A stretch of DNA of 64,000 bases from Odontocerum albicorne (GCA_949825065.1 OX463849.1:34615199-34679198); one strand, 5' to 3'. Shown: positions 22,975 to 33,820, counted from the stretch's first letter. Program-made: numbers and translations. The notes: a model not told the origin generated them from the letters alone.

Positions 22975-23465
22975 CCTTAACTGGCCCGCCGTCCCTTCTT
23001 ATCTCGCCGAAATTTTTTAGCGTCTTTCCGATCATGGACTAGCGCTACGCTTAAACAAACAGATTGTTTATTGACCTAATCAGTTACAAACCAATGTTAG
23101 ACTCGCTCCGTCCTTGGCATGCTTTAAGAAGCGAATGAAAAACTCTTAATTTCTAGTCAGTAAAATAACGTGTTTCATTCTTGATCAATTTTTCTTTTCC
23201 TCTCCTCTCCACCATCCCTTCCTTTTCCTTTGATTGATATCTTACATTATATGAAAATAAATGTTCCGGTAATTGTCCGTCTTTGTGGGGTTTGTGGGCA
23301 TATGCTCGTATGTGTTCATAGATTTCGTGGGGATGGATAGCCATTTGAATGTTTTTTGCGACCATGTAACTTGCTTCATTCGCGTTTGTCTGGTTGGCTG
23401 GAAGAGATTGCCGCCTGGTAATAACCCCGCCAGATTGTATTTGCAATAAATTTTTTAAATAAATA
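22975..23465 (+). mobile_element. CR1/Jockey-like LINE 3' end, complete tail
   Basis: The coding remnant reads APSLACFKKRMKNS around 23103-23150 (pattern SL..FK..L), after a CGCCGAAATTTTTTAGCG block shared with the 41-kb copy. It is followed by the 3' UTR (GTGTTTCATTC, GTCCGTCTTTGTGGGG, GATTTCGTGGGGATGGAT) and the terminal GGAAGAGATTGCCGCC, CCCGCCAGATTGTAT, ending in (AAAT)n. Confidence 0.7.
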
Positions 23466-23479
23466 AATGTTTCAATACC

Positions 23480-24045
23480 AAACCTCCTTAGGCTAGGGAC
23501 ATCGATCTCAGTAGCCTAGTGCAGTGGTCTCCAAAGTGGGGTACGCGTACCCTAGGGTGTACGCGAGTCGATACTTGGGGGTACGCCAAGTGACAAGAAA
23601 GTGACATGATAGTAGGCTACCTAGCTGATATTTAAAAAAAAAGTTAACATGCTCAATTTTTATTTTCAATTAATATATTTATTTAATTTAATACCGCCAA
23701 TCCATGTTAGTTTTTACGTATGTATTATATAAAAATGTATAGTGCGAACCCCTATATACGTGTATATTAAGGCTGTCGCACTATAAATGTCTTCTATCTT
23801 AGATATACCCGATCAAAAAAGTTTGGAGATCACTGGCCTAGTGGTAATATTCTTGACTTCACCCGAGGGTTTTGGGTTCGACTCCCGATGGTACACAAAA
23901 AATTATCCCAGTCTGTTAAAAGAGTTCGTCTGGTAACGATACTCACACACGCCGAGCAATAGTGTTACCAACACGTGCAATGACGAACCGCAAGTTCCGT
24001 GCCTAATCCAGATGTTCTTAACCCAAAGGATCACTTACTGACGCT
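23480..24045 (+). mobile_element. SINE3 copy split by a hAT MITE
   Basis: The head starts near AACCTCCTTAGGCTAGGG and reaches the A-box-like GCCTAGTG at 23514-23521, where the MITE intervenes. The SINE resumes at 23836 with GCCTAGTGGTAATATTC, then a clean B box (GGGTTCGACTCCCG), CCCAGTCTG and the CG-rich SINE3 body ending CCAAAGGATCACTTACTGA. Confidence 0.75.
23522..23835. mobile_element. hAT MITE, 314 bp, 8-bp target duplication
   Basis: Terminal inverted repeats CAGTGGTCTCCAAA (left) and, as reverse complement, CAGTGATCTCCAAA (right), with one mismatch in 14. It is flanked on both sides by GCCTAGTG (23514-23521 and 23836-23843), the 8-bp duplication expected of hAT elements. The interior has GGGGTACGCGTACCC and no coding capacity. 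Boundaries are exact. Confidence 0.9.
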
Positions 24046-24754
24046 TTTCATGTAAAATCTTACTTTTAAACAGGTTAAAGCAGGCATTGCCAACTCGCAG
24101 CCCGCCAGGGTGTTTTGTGCGGTCAGCGACCTGTTTTTTTTTATAAATCATAAAGGAAATAGCAATAAAATATAGTTGTATAACAAAAGCGACACACTCG
24201 AGATTTCCGGCACGCAGAAGAGATTTATAACAAAATATAAAAAATCTTATTGAAATATGATCCATAATTATAGTATTGTAATATAATTGTATATAGCAAA
24301 AATAAAATACGAGTACAATATAAATATTTTCTTCTTTACGTGCAATAACTATCTCATATAACGTGACTTGTAACGTGAATTGTATTTATATTTAATAAAA
24401 AAATCAATGTAAGGATTTATCAATCCTCATCGCTCAAGGGTCAAGTGTTTTAGACATATTGAAGACAATTTCTCTTTAATATACCATATATGAAACACTC
24501 ATTCGGGTAAATTATAGGATGCCTTAAAAAACCCCAACAGGAATAAGTTTTTTAAACTACCTAAGAGAACAAAACTTTTAGTTTGACAGGCTTTTGCGCA
24601 ATATTATAACGCAATACGCCAAGGGTTTACCCATGTTGTGAATACTCGTAATAAGGTCTCAAAACTTATCAATTGAATGAAAATTTATGACAAAGGGATT
24701 GAATAAAAAATAATTAACAATCGGTTAAATTATCGACGTATTTTTTTCTTATTT
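24046..24754. other. Unassigned stretch
   Basis: AT-rich; no family or coding similarity recognised. Confidence 0.4.
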
Positions 24755-24960
24755 ACGAAGGAAATGTAACATGTTAGAGAAATCGTAGTAGTTGTTTGAG
24801 AAGGTGTATCGACGTGAGAGGTGCAAATATGTGTGTGATGATTTCAGCTTTTGCTTTGTGGAACCCCAAACTAGAATATTTTTTTTTGTGATTACGCTAA
24901 TTACATTAATCCCCGCAACAAGTGTTTCTACATTCTCTTTCGAGGATCATTTCACCTGAA
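24755..24960 (+). mobile_element. Short LINE-A piece plus a shared 3' extension
   Basis: 24755-24835 is sense LINE-A (TTAGAGAAATCGTAGTAGTT, then AGAAGGTGTATCGACGTGAG). The following ~125 bp (GCTTTTGCTTTGTGGAACCC, TTAATCCCCGCAACAAGTG, TTTCTACATTC) resembles 57696-57840, which also follows a LINE-A copy. The extension may be another repeat that inserts at LINE-A ends. Confidence 0.45.
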
Positions 24961-25164
24961 GCATTTTATAGAGTCCTCTTTGTCATCTTACTCAATACAT
25001 AATCCTTAAGCCTGTTGAATAAATAATAAAACTAATTAAATAATAAATAACAAATTTCCTCCTCATGTCACCCTTCAGCTTATCCGAATTGCTGATTGAG
25101 ACGTATTGAAGAGCGTGACTGGGAGACAATGTTGTATTTGGTCCAAGTAATCCAGCCTTCGTGT

Positions 25165-25380
25165 TTAGAACAACTAGAGTATGCACGTATCTCGTCATTG
25201 TATGCGTTGGTAATACTACTGCTCGTGGAAAAATAAGACTCGTTCAAGTGCAAAAATTGTTACCTGACACATTCTTTTACCAGATTAAGACCCTTTTATT
25301 TGGGTATCATCCGGAACCGAACACAAAACTCCCGGGTATAAACCAAGCGTTTTACTCTTGGCCACGGAAATCGTCATGTT
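25165..25380 (-). mobile_element. SINE3 copy
   Basis: Antisense SINE3: body with GCACGTATCTCGTCATTGTATGC-type words and GTTGGTAATACTACTGC, then GTATCATCCGGAACCGAACA (degraded B box) and TACTCTTGGCCACGGA (head). It ends exactly where the PLE target duplication begins. Confidence 0.6.
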
Positions 25381-25392
25381 ATTTTTTGTTTT

Positions 25393-26700
25393 GTTGTTTA
25401 TAGTTAAGGCATTAACGTTGTGGAGGTTTAAAGACATTGTAATTTATTTTTAACAAACACTGTTTATTCCACTTTTTTATGACGGTATAACCCTACCGGT
25501 TTCAAGGCTTTCACCTCATCTTCAGGGGAGCGTAAACAAGACTAAATGCTGTTCGGACTGGTTCCGATATAGACACTTCAACGGATGGAGGCGGGAGGGG
25601 TGAGAGGAAGGCTAGGTATAATTTCGGCCAAGAGCGGGGAGATTTTGGGGAGATAACTATTCAACAGATGCTCTGATCGGTGTACTGACTTAGAAATTTC
25701 TAGGGCCTCTAGTCTGTCCAATCTATTTCCATTGCCGCTAATATGTAAGAATTTGGCATCATCGATAGAAAAAGTATGATTCTCACGGTGACAATGATTA
25801 GCCATTTCAGAATAAATTAGAGGATTTGTTAAAGCAGATTGGTGTTCACGAAATCTCTTTTCAAAAGATCTTCCTGTCTTTCCTATATAGAAATTATCAC
25901 AGTCAGCACATAAAAGTTTATACACACCGCTGTTGTTAAGTATTCCATTTTTGCCTTTCCCATTAAATAAGAGTTTCCGGAGATTAAAGTTAGTGTAAAA
26001 AGCTGGCTTTATGTGACTTGGAATATTTTTGGTTATTTCATTTGATATATTTTTTATAAATAGGACTTTGCTCCATTTATAGGTATGCTTATAGGTGTCG
26101 TTAAATATATAGTCTTTTATAAGTTTCTTTTTTGTTTTGTTTTTTAAAAGTGAATCAATGAGGCTTCCAGGATAGCCATTATTTGTAGCAATTTTTTTGA
26201 TGGTTATTAATTCCTTTTTAAATTTGTCGTCGGTTAATGGGACACTGAGCAATCTATGAAGCATACAGTTAAAGGCGGCGAATTTATGATTATTAGGATG
26301 GTTAGAAGTTGCTGGAATTATAGAGTCTGAATAAGTATTTTTCCTATATATATCAAAGTCAAATGTGCCTTTTTTCCGAGATAATGTTAGGTCCAAGAAA
26401 TTTAATTTTCCGTCCTGTTCTGTTTCTAATGTAAAATTTATAAAACTTTCTATAGAATTTAAATATTTAAGAAAATGGTGTAATTGTCTATCGGTACCCG
26501 TCCAAACACAAAGAATGTCATCTGCATACCTAAACCAGCACAAAACATTTTTGGTTAGCTTAAACTTACTCCTAAAGATACATTTTTCAAAATAGTTCAT
26601 AAATATTTCACTGAGAAGGGGAGACAACGGTGAGCCAATAGCTAAACCATTCGTTTGTTTATATATTTTATTGTTGAAGTTAAAATAATTTTGTTTGATG
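25393..26700 (-). pseudogene. Truncated Penelope-like RT-endonuclease copy
   Basis: Minus-strand copy holding the RT active-site half and the GIY-YIG endonuclease (open 26627-25578, 349 codons) plus the 3' terminal region. It lacks the N-terminal domain and the first RT motifs, because element sequence stops at 26700 within the codons for IKQNYFN. It has no start of its own: the open frame begins inside the GSPLSPLL motif. Within the retained part no stop or frameshift is seen. Confidence 0.85.
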
Positions 26701-26779
26701 ATTAACTATAAACAACATATTAAATGCCAGTACGGCAAAAAAGGCGAAAATATATAAAAAGTTCAAGCTTAAAGATAGA

Positions 26780-27088
26780 ATGTTGTCTCTTAAAATATAT
26801 TTCAACCAGTGCTGTAAGAAAAATGGACTTATTCCTAGATACATTAATATTTATACCAATAGTAAAACCAAATCAGGCCAAGAATCAGTGAAAAGTGCTA
26901 AGAAAACATGGCTTAACAAAGAAATCAAACAGTGTCATATACAAAAGAACGTCTTACAAAATTATATAAAACTTTTACATACAGAACTCATTCATTGTTT
27001 GCATCCGGTTGAGTGGGACCTTTTTAACGATTATGTGTATGAATCTGTCAGTGCATTTGGATCGAAAAAGAAAAAAAACTCTGGATAA
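26780..27088 (+). pseudogene. Penelope-like N-terminal region, frameshifted from the RT frame
   Basis: 102 codons, lysine-rich, with CCKKNGLIPRYI near the start and ELIHCLHPVEWDLFNDYVY later, in the position of the extended N-terminal region that precedes RT in Penelope-like proteins. It runs into the A8 run at 27071-27078, after which the continuing homology is in the frame of 27009-27686. A one-base slip in this run explains the split. It begins 79 bp after the element's first bases (TTAACTATAAACAAC at 26702). Confidence 0.7.
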
Positions 27089-29144
27089 AAAACTAAATAA
27101 ATTAAAATGTGACCAGATTAACGGAATACCTAACATTAACACAAGCGACAAAAGTCAAGATTTAAAATTCGCAGAAAAAGTGTTTAACCTATCGAACCAT
27201 AAATTTAGGGATGAAGAACTGGACCTTTTGTCAAAAGGGCTCAAATATTCCCTAATTCAAAAAAATGTTCCCAACCAAATAGAGCAGCTCGCTGTGGACG
27301 CTGTTGCACTACTTCGTAATGAGGACAAAAATGTGCAATACAAGTGTGCAGCCGACATCAAGAAATCCATCGCCATGTGTCAAGTGAATAACATCGCCCG
27401 GAAGGAACTAGCCACGGCCATGAACATCAAAAAGACTTTGAAAGATAATAATTTAACATTAACCAAGGCAGACAAAGGTGAATCAATAGTTATATTTCAT
27501 AGAAAAGATTATGAAGAAAAAGTCCTAGAATTTCTGAATAACAATAAATTTCAAGTAATAAAAACCAGCCCTTTAAATTCTCTGCAGACTAAAGTAAAAT
27601 CCGTCCTTAAAAATTGTAGCTCCATCATGAACCAAAATTTTAAAAAGAATTTGTGTATAATGAATCCACAAATACCGCAATTATAAGGCTTAGCCAAATT
27701 ACACAAAAACAATATACCTATAAGACCTGTAGTCTCATATAACCAGGCACCAACCTATAAAATATGTAAGTTTGTCAAAGAACAGTTTTATAATCTAACC
27801 CAATTTAAAGCTGAATACTCAATCAAAAACTCATTGGAATTAATTGATAAATTAAAAAACATAGAAATGCCTCATAATGCAAAACTGGTATCCTTTGATG
27901 TCACTAACCTATATCCAAGCATACCAGGTTGGAGATCCTTAGAGCTCGCAAAAAATATCATAAATGACAAAAGTAAGGACCTTGTTAAAAATTCGGAATT
28001 GATTTCACTGATGGACTTATGCATCAAACAAAATTATTTTAACTTCAACAATAAAATATATAAACAAACGAATGGTTTAGCTATTGGCTCACCGTTGTCT
28101 CCCCTTCTCAGTGAAATATTTATGAACTATTTTGAAAAATGTATCTTTAGGAGTAAGTTTAAGCTAACCAAAAATGTTTTGTGCTGGTTTAGGTATGCAG
28201 ATGACATTCTTTGTGTTTGGACGGGTACCGATAGACAATTACACCATTTTCTTAAATATTTAAATTCTATAGAAAGTTTTATAAATTTTACATTAGAAAC
28301 AGAACAGGACGGAAAATTAAATTTCTTGGACCTAACATTATCTCGGAAAAAAGGCACATTTGACTTTGATATATATAGGAAAAATACTTATTCAGACTCT
28401 ATAATTCCAGCAACTTCTAACCATCCTAATAATCATAAATTCGCCGCCTTTAACTGTATGCTTCATAGATTGCTCAGTGTCCCATTAACCGACGACAAAT
28501 TTAAAAAGGAATTAATAACCATCAAAAAAATTGCTACAAATAATGGCTATCCTGGAAGCCTCATTGATTCACTTTTAAAAAACAAAACAAAAAAGAAACT
28601 TATAAAAGACTATATATTTAACGACACCTATAAGCATACCTATAAATGGAGCAAAGTCCTATTTATAAAAAATATATCAAATGAAATAACCAAAAATATT
28701 CCAAGTCACATAAAGCCAGCTTTTTACACTAACTTTAATCTCCGGAAACTCTTATTTAATGGGAAAGGCAAAAATGGAATACTTAACAACAGCGGTGTGT
28801 ATAAACTTTTATGTGCTGACTGTGATAATTTCTATATAGGAAAGACAGGAAGATCTTTTGAAAAGAGATTTCGTGAACACCAATCTGCTTTAACAAATCC
28901 TCTAATTTATTCTGAAATGGCTAATCATTGTCACCGTGAGAATCATACTTTTTCTATCGATGATGCCAAATTCTTACATATTAGCGGCAACGGAAATAGA
29001 TTGGACAGACTAGAGGCCCTAGAAATTTCTAAGTCAGTACACCGATCAGAGCATCTGTTGAATAGTTATCTCCCCAAAATCTCCCCGCTCTTGGCCGAAA
29101 TTATACCTAGCCTTCCTCTCACCCCTCCCGCCTCCATCCGTTGA
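27009..29144 (+). pseudogene. Penelope-like reverse transcriptase with GIY-YIG endonuclease, one nonsense codon
   Basis: A single frame from 27009 to 29144 is broken only by TAA at 27684-27686, where the family has Tyr in a YGL.K.HK motif. Before it: LTKADKGESIVIF (the Penelope-type DKG motif). After it, counting from the Met at 27834: DVTNLYPS at 22-29 with the first catalytic Asp, NGLAIGSPLSPLLSE at 80-94, and YADD at 121-124 (28194-28205) with the paired Asp. The GIY-YIG domain follows: GVY at 321-323, CADC at 327-330, YIG at 334-336, Arg340 and a FREH at 346-349, with His365/Cys366/His371 as likely zinc ligands. The domain order is that of endonuclease-bearing Penelope-like elements. All catalytic motifs survive, so decay is light. 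Confidence 0.9.
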
Positions 29145-29184
29145 AGTGTCTATATCGGAACCAGTCCGAACAGCATTTAGTCTT

Positions 29185-29260
29185 GTTTACGCTCCCCTGA
29201 AGATGAGGTGAAAGCCTTGAAACCGGTAGGGTTATACCGTCATAAAAAAGTGGAATAAAC
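29185..29260 (+). ncRNA. Hammerhead-ribozyme-like motif in the Penelope-like 3' terminal region
   Basis: CUGAAGA (29197-29203) is followed by a 5-bp stem II (GAGGU / GCCUU with GAAA loop), GAAA (29219-29222), a stem III (CGGUA / UACCG) and GUC (29239-29241). Flanking GUUUA and UAAAC could close stem I. Hammerhead motifs are established in Penelope-like terminal repeats. Deviations: one unpaired U before stem II, one extra C in stem III and a loose stem I, so activity is uncertain. A mirrored copy lies in the minus arm at about 25462-25537. Confidence 0.55.
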
Positions 29261-29296
29261 AGTGTTTGTTAAAAATAAATTACAATTTTTTGTTTT

Positions 29297-29745
29297 TAAT
29301 GTAGATCGTATACATGTTGTTGTAAAAATCATTCTTCGGCGGTTAGCTGTCTGTTCACCTTTAAGGTAGTCCTCCTGGTATAATTTGTCTTGCGAGTGTG
29401 CAGCTATGCATGGGATTCTATCTCTGTTCATTCTATCCACATGGTAAAGCCTATATCGTCTTCTTTTCTTGCTCCATCTGACAATATCCTCTGTCTTACA
29501 AGTATGTTGAATGCGAGAGTTTCTGAGATTTCCCTGCGATGGTTTGTAATATTCTCATCTTGGATGTCCGAAGAAGACTTCGTTCTATTATAGTTGTGTC
29601 GGCTCTTATTTCAAAATTATAAATCATGATCAGCTTGACATACTCGTAGGTCTTATATATTTGAACTTTGCTACCTATTGAAAGGTTTTTTTGTTTGTTT
29701 TTGAAGAGCACATCTGTTAAACAACGAGATATTTTTGATTGCATT
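29297..29745 (-). pseudogene. LINE-D ORF2 C-terminal fragment
   Basis: The minus strand reads SIGSKVQIYKTYEYVKLIMI, then NFEIRADTTIIERSLLRT, SKMRILQTIAGKS and, after a frame change, VDRMNRDRIPC-like residues. These match the post-RT tail of non-LTR retrotransposons (Y..E.R......L...E.R.LR.I.GK, then H..RM...R). Several frame breaks. It adjoins the right end of the PLE composite. Confidence 0.65.
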
Positions 29746-30609
29746 AGTCAAACGAATAAAAAAGAAACATACTTGCACCATGAAGAATTATATAAGCTAT
29801 TTGGTTTGTAATTATTATCAAACGCTACTGTTTAATTGATAAATTCTAAATCTGTACGTGCTTTGCTGTTGTGGGAAGGATTTATGTGTTATATACCATT
29901 TTAACACTGACAACTTTTCATTATCGACTATTTGTGTCAAATGAGGTCATATTTCAACAATATTAACTCTTTAAATTCAAATAAATGGAAATAATAATAT
30001 CCAAAATGAAATATGTACGTGTTGAAATCATTTCATTCTTAATAATTTATAGAAAAGTACCAAAACTTATAGTACATCATACTGTGTTATATCTAATTTA
30101 AAACGGAACAATAGCGAGACTTAAAACAGTGTGCGTGTGCCTTAAAAATAGTATTTCGAAGATTAATTCACTCTCATATTATCCGTAATTCTCTATGTTC
30201 GTGAGAGTTTTATTTGATTGAGAGATAGAGTTAAAAAACATTTATTAATCATTGAATTAATCAACATGTATTTTTTCAATATTTTAGTTATTGCCACTGT
30301 TTTATCTCATAATTGTTTGTTGTTATATTTCACACATTAGAAAACAAACCGACTTGAAAATTGCATCCAGTTTTTGTCTCGATATGAAAATGGAGATTAG
30401 GAATCCCTTCAGAGAATTGTGATAGATGATTGAAGGGACATCACCGATTTGAAATCTATAATGGCTTGGAAAGGGATGTGACGAAGTGGCTGAAGGCACT
30501 AAATGGTCAGTTATTTTGTGACAGATTTCAGAAACTTATCTATTGTTGAAAGTAATGTGTGGTAATATGAAGCAATGATGCTGAAAAGTAAGTATAGTAA
30601 ATGAAAGAG
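29746..30609. other. Unassigned stretch
   Basis: AT-rich; no family or coding similarity recognised. Confidence 0.4.
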
Positions 30610-30990
30610 TAAGTATCAAAAAATATTTATAGTTTTCATTCAATAAAATATATAATTTTTTTCAGAAGTTATATTACATTGTTTTTTTTTTTGGTTTTCA
30701 TTAAATACTTGTACAATACATACATTTTTACAGAAGTTATTAAAACATTGGTTGTTTGTTTTCTATTCAATAAAATATATAAATTACTGCAGAAGTTATA
30801 ATTAGATTTTTTTTGGTTTTTCGTTAAATTCTCGTATAATATTGTAAATACATAAATTTTTACAGAAGTTATTAAAATGTTGTTTTTTTTGTTTTTCATT
30901 CAATGATATATATTAATTGTTGCAGAAGTTATAATATTGGTGCTATTTTATTTTGTTTTCAATAAAATATACAAAATTTTGCAAAAGTTT
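30610..30990. repeat. Diverged tandem repeat, ~132-bp dimer of ~65-bp units
   Basis: The word CAGAAGTTAT (with variants) recurs near 30663, 30731, 30790, 30863, 30923 and 30970, with alternating spacings of about 68/59/73/60. Every second unit shares an ATTCAATAAAATATATAA-type lead, so the real period is a dimer of roughly 132 bp. Confidence 0.6.
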
Positions 30991-31096
30991 TAAAATCGTG
31001 GGTATTAATTAGGTTTCATTTAACTATCGTATTTGATGCTGTTAAGATTGACCGAAAATTCCACTTTTAAAGGGGCGTTATTAATAATAAAGTTGT

Positions 31097-31225
31097 CGTA
31101 TACATTACGACCTGGCGGATAAATTACCATGTGACAATCTCTTCCAACCAACCAGAACGATGTTAATGGTTTTACCTTTTGAAAAAAGTTATTACCATCG
31201 GGATCCTAGTCCGCAACGTCTGATT
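31097..31225 (-). mobile_element. SINE1 copy, head truncated
   Basis: Antisense tail (TACGACCTGGCGGATAAATT, CATGTGACAATCTCTTCCAA, CCAACCAGAACGATG) and part of the centre. The head is lost or unrecognisable. Confidence 0.65.
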
Positions 31226-31564
31226 GATTTCATATGACACTCATACCATGTAGCTTTGAGAAGCACTGCCACACACACGAGTAAGTGACAACATTAAATC
31301 TTGGAGTTGCGCGTTGTGTGATTAGTTGAACGCGTCTAAGTGTTAACACGCCACCTGCAGTCCAGCTCACACGGAAGAAGCAAGAAACCTCTAGTATTTG
31401 TAGACACTCTAACAATTAGACTCACGCGACTGTTGCTTACTCAAAAGTAAAAATAAATTTCAAGCTTTATGTAAAATTACATTCTTACTATAGACGAGGA
31501 TGTTCTCTACAATATTAATGGGCCTACATATTTATCATTATTATCACCAATATACACATACATA

Positions 31565-32290
31565 TTATCACGCTATGTGTAGGCAGAGATAACAAATCTC
31601 CAAACTTTTATATCCAAGCAAAATTTCACCTCCTCCACATTCATACACATATCGTCATTAACAACCGTCTATTATTCATACTTTATCTTCTTTTAACATT
31701 TGGTCCGTTTGATCCAGCCACGTTTACCTCGATCTAAAACTTGCACTTCAAACTTAAATACTCCACATGCCCAAACCATCTTAAAGCTCATTTCTTCATC
31801 TTACTTAAAACATCGATTCTAGTCATGTACTCATTTCTGAGTCTTCATTCCACTTTCTTTCAAACATTGACACTCCACAGTTTTTCCTTTAGTGCACGCA
31901 TATCTACATCATTAACCCTACTACTATCCACTCTATCATAATCCTTGCATACAGTTTACCTACTACAATTAATAAACTAATAACTTTGTAGTTGTTGTAC
32001 TCCATTCTAGAACCCTTTCCCTTATACAAGTGTACAATGGTTGCCTTCCTCCAGTCAGAGGGAGTGTATCGAGAGTTTCAACATTTATTGAAAACATGCA
32101 TCCATTCAATCAATATACCATGTCCCCATTTTGTTTTTTTTTTAATTTACATGGTAACCATTCTACATATCCGAATTGATGATTCTGGCATGTTCTCTAG
32201 TTTCCTGGTCTGAACACAAATACCTCAATGTCAATATCATTCATTGTGTATATCTTACAGTCCATCATCATCACTAATCCTTCATCAACA
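31565..32290 (-). mobile_element. LINE-A variant reaching into the RT domain
   Basis: From 31565 the antisense C-terminal tail runs as in the 2275-3360 copies. At 31985-32075 the minus strand reads PSDWRKATIVHLYKGKGSR and MEYNNY, the standard N-terminal RT motif of many LINEs (P..W..A.IV.L.KGKG). Much of the RT domain between these is missing, so the copy is internally deleted. Confidence 0.65.
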
Positions 32291-32339
32291 TACAATACAA
32301 TATAAGCAGGAGTATTACAATACAACGAGTGACTAAATC

Positions 32340-33820
32340 CAAGGTTTTGATGCTAACTTTTGATGCTTCTTAGTTTTATAATAAAAACATATCGAGAATG
32401 GGAAATTTTTACAATATCATGATTCAAATCGTTCTAAACTAGAATGTTTGATGCTTCTAGGTTTTATAATAAAAAAACCTATTGAGAATAGGAATTTTTT
32501 ACAATATCTTTATTCAATTCGTTCTAAACTAGAATGTTTGATGCTTATAGGTTTTATAATAAAAAAAACGTATTGAGACAGTGATTTTTTTACAATATCT
32601 TTATTCAATTCGTTCTTAACTAGAATGTTTGATGCTTATAGGTTTTATAATAAAAAAACATATTGAGACAGTGAATTTTTTGCAATATCTTTATTCAATT
32701 CGTTCTAAACTAGAATGTTTGATGCTTATAGGTTTTATAATAAAAAAAACATATTGAGACAGTGAATGAATTTTTTACAATATCTTTATTCAATTCGTTC
32801 TAAACTAGAATGTTTGATGCTTATAGGTTTTATAATAAAAACACATATTCGGACAGTGAATTAATTTTTTACAATATCTTTATTCAATTCGTTCTAAACT
32901 AGAATGTTTGATGTTTATTGGTTTTATAATAAAAAAACATATTGAGACAGTGATTTTTTTACAATATCCTTATTCAATTCGTTCTAAACTAGAATGTTTG
33001 ATGCTTATAGGTTTTATAATAAAAAAACATATTGAGACAGTGAATTTTTTGCAATATCTTTATTCAATTCGTTCTAAACTAGAATGTTTGATGCTTCTAG
33101 GTTTTATAATAAAAAAACCTATTGAGAATGGGATTTTTTTACAATATCTTTATTCAATTCGTTCTTAACTAGAATGTTTGATGCTTATAAGTTTTATAAT
33201 AAAAAAACATATTGAGACAGTGAATGAATTTTTTACAATATCTTTATTCAATTCGTTCTAAACTAGAATGTTTGATGCTTATAGGTTTTATAATAAAAAA
33301 ACATAATGAGACAGTGATTTTTTTACAATAACTTTAATCAATTCGTTCTAAACTAGAATGTTTGATGCTTATAGGTTTTATAATAAAAAAACATATTCGG
33401 ACAGTGAATTAATTTTTTACAATATCTTTATTCAATTCGTTCTAAACTAGAATGTTTGATGCTTCTAGGTTTTATAATAAAAAAACCTATTGAGAATGGG
33501 ATTTTTTTACAATATCTTTATTCAATTCGTTCTTAACTAGAATGTTTGATGCTTATAAGTTTTATAATAAAAAAACATATTGAGACAGTGAATGAATTTT
33601 TTACAATATCTTTATTCAATTCGTTCTAAACTAGAATATTTGATGCTTATAGCTTTTATAATAAAAAAACATATCGAGACAGGGAAATTTTTACAATATC
33701 TTTATTCAATTCGTTCTAAACTAGAATGTTTGATGCTTATAGCTTTTATAATAAAAAAACATATCGAGACAGGGAAATTTTTACAATACCTTATTAAATT
33801 CGTTTTGAACTAGAATGTCT
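32340..33820. repeat. ~90-bp satellite array, about 16 units
   Basis: Unit starts (TGATGCTT) at 32361, 32449, 32539, 32630, 32720, 32815, 32909, 32999, 33089, 33179, 33273, 33363, 33457, 33547, 33641 and 33731. Unit length varies from 88 to 95 bp through small indels. A two-unit block (33089-33272) reappears almost unchanged at 33457-33640, a 368-bp offset, so local segmental duplication has occurred inside the array. The flanks at both ends are diverged units. Confidence 0.95.

Larger units (their letters stand above)
25381..29296. mobile_element. Composite head-to-head Penelope-like element insertion
   Basis: A 5'-truncated minus-strand copy (25393-26700) is joined at 26700/26701 to a near full-length plus-strand copy (26701-29284). 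The arms 25436-26700 and 28022-29286 are both 1,265 bp and reverse complementary with no indel; their translated portions are identical over 349 residues. ATTTTTTGTTTT occurs at 25381-25392 and 29285-29296, a candidate 12-bp target-site duplication, though low-complexity. The left outer end extends 43 bp further into the element's terminal sequence than the right end. Penelope-like elements are known for partial inverted or tandem copies; here the pair appears to have been inserted as one unit. Confidence 0.85.

Noticed and set aside
26365..26595. 76-codon frame antisense to the PLE (also 28127-28357)
   Set aside because: Shadow of the RT frame in both inverted arms; no independent support.
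25578..26627. 349-codon frame as an independent gene
   Set aside because: It is the truncated inverted PLE arm; it starts inside an RT motif and lacks the N-terminal half.
32908..33168. Open frame with 30-residue repeats in the satellite
   Set aside because: It is open only where units happen to be 90 bp; unit lengths of 88, 91, 94 and 95 bp break the frame elsewhere. No start context or domain.
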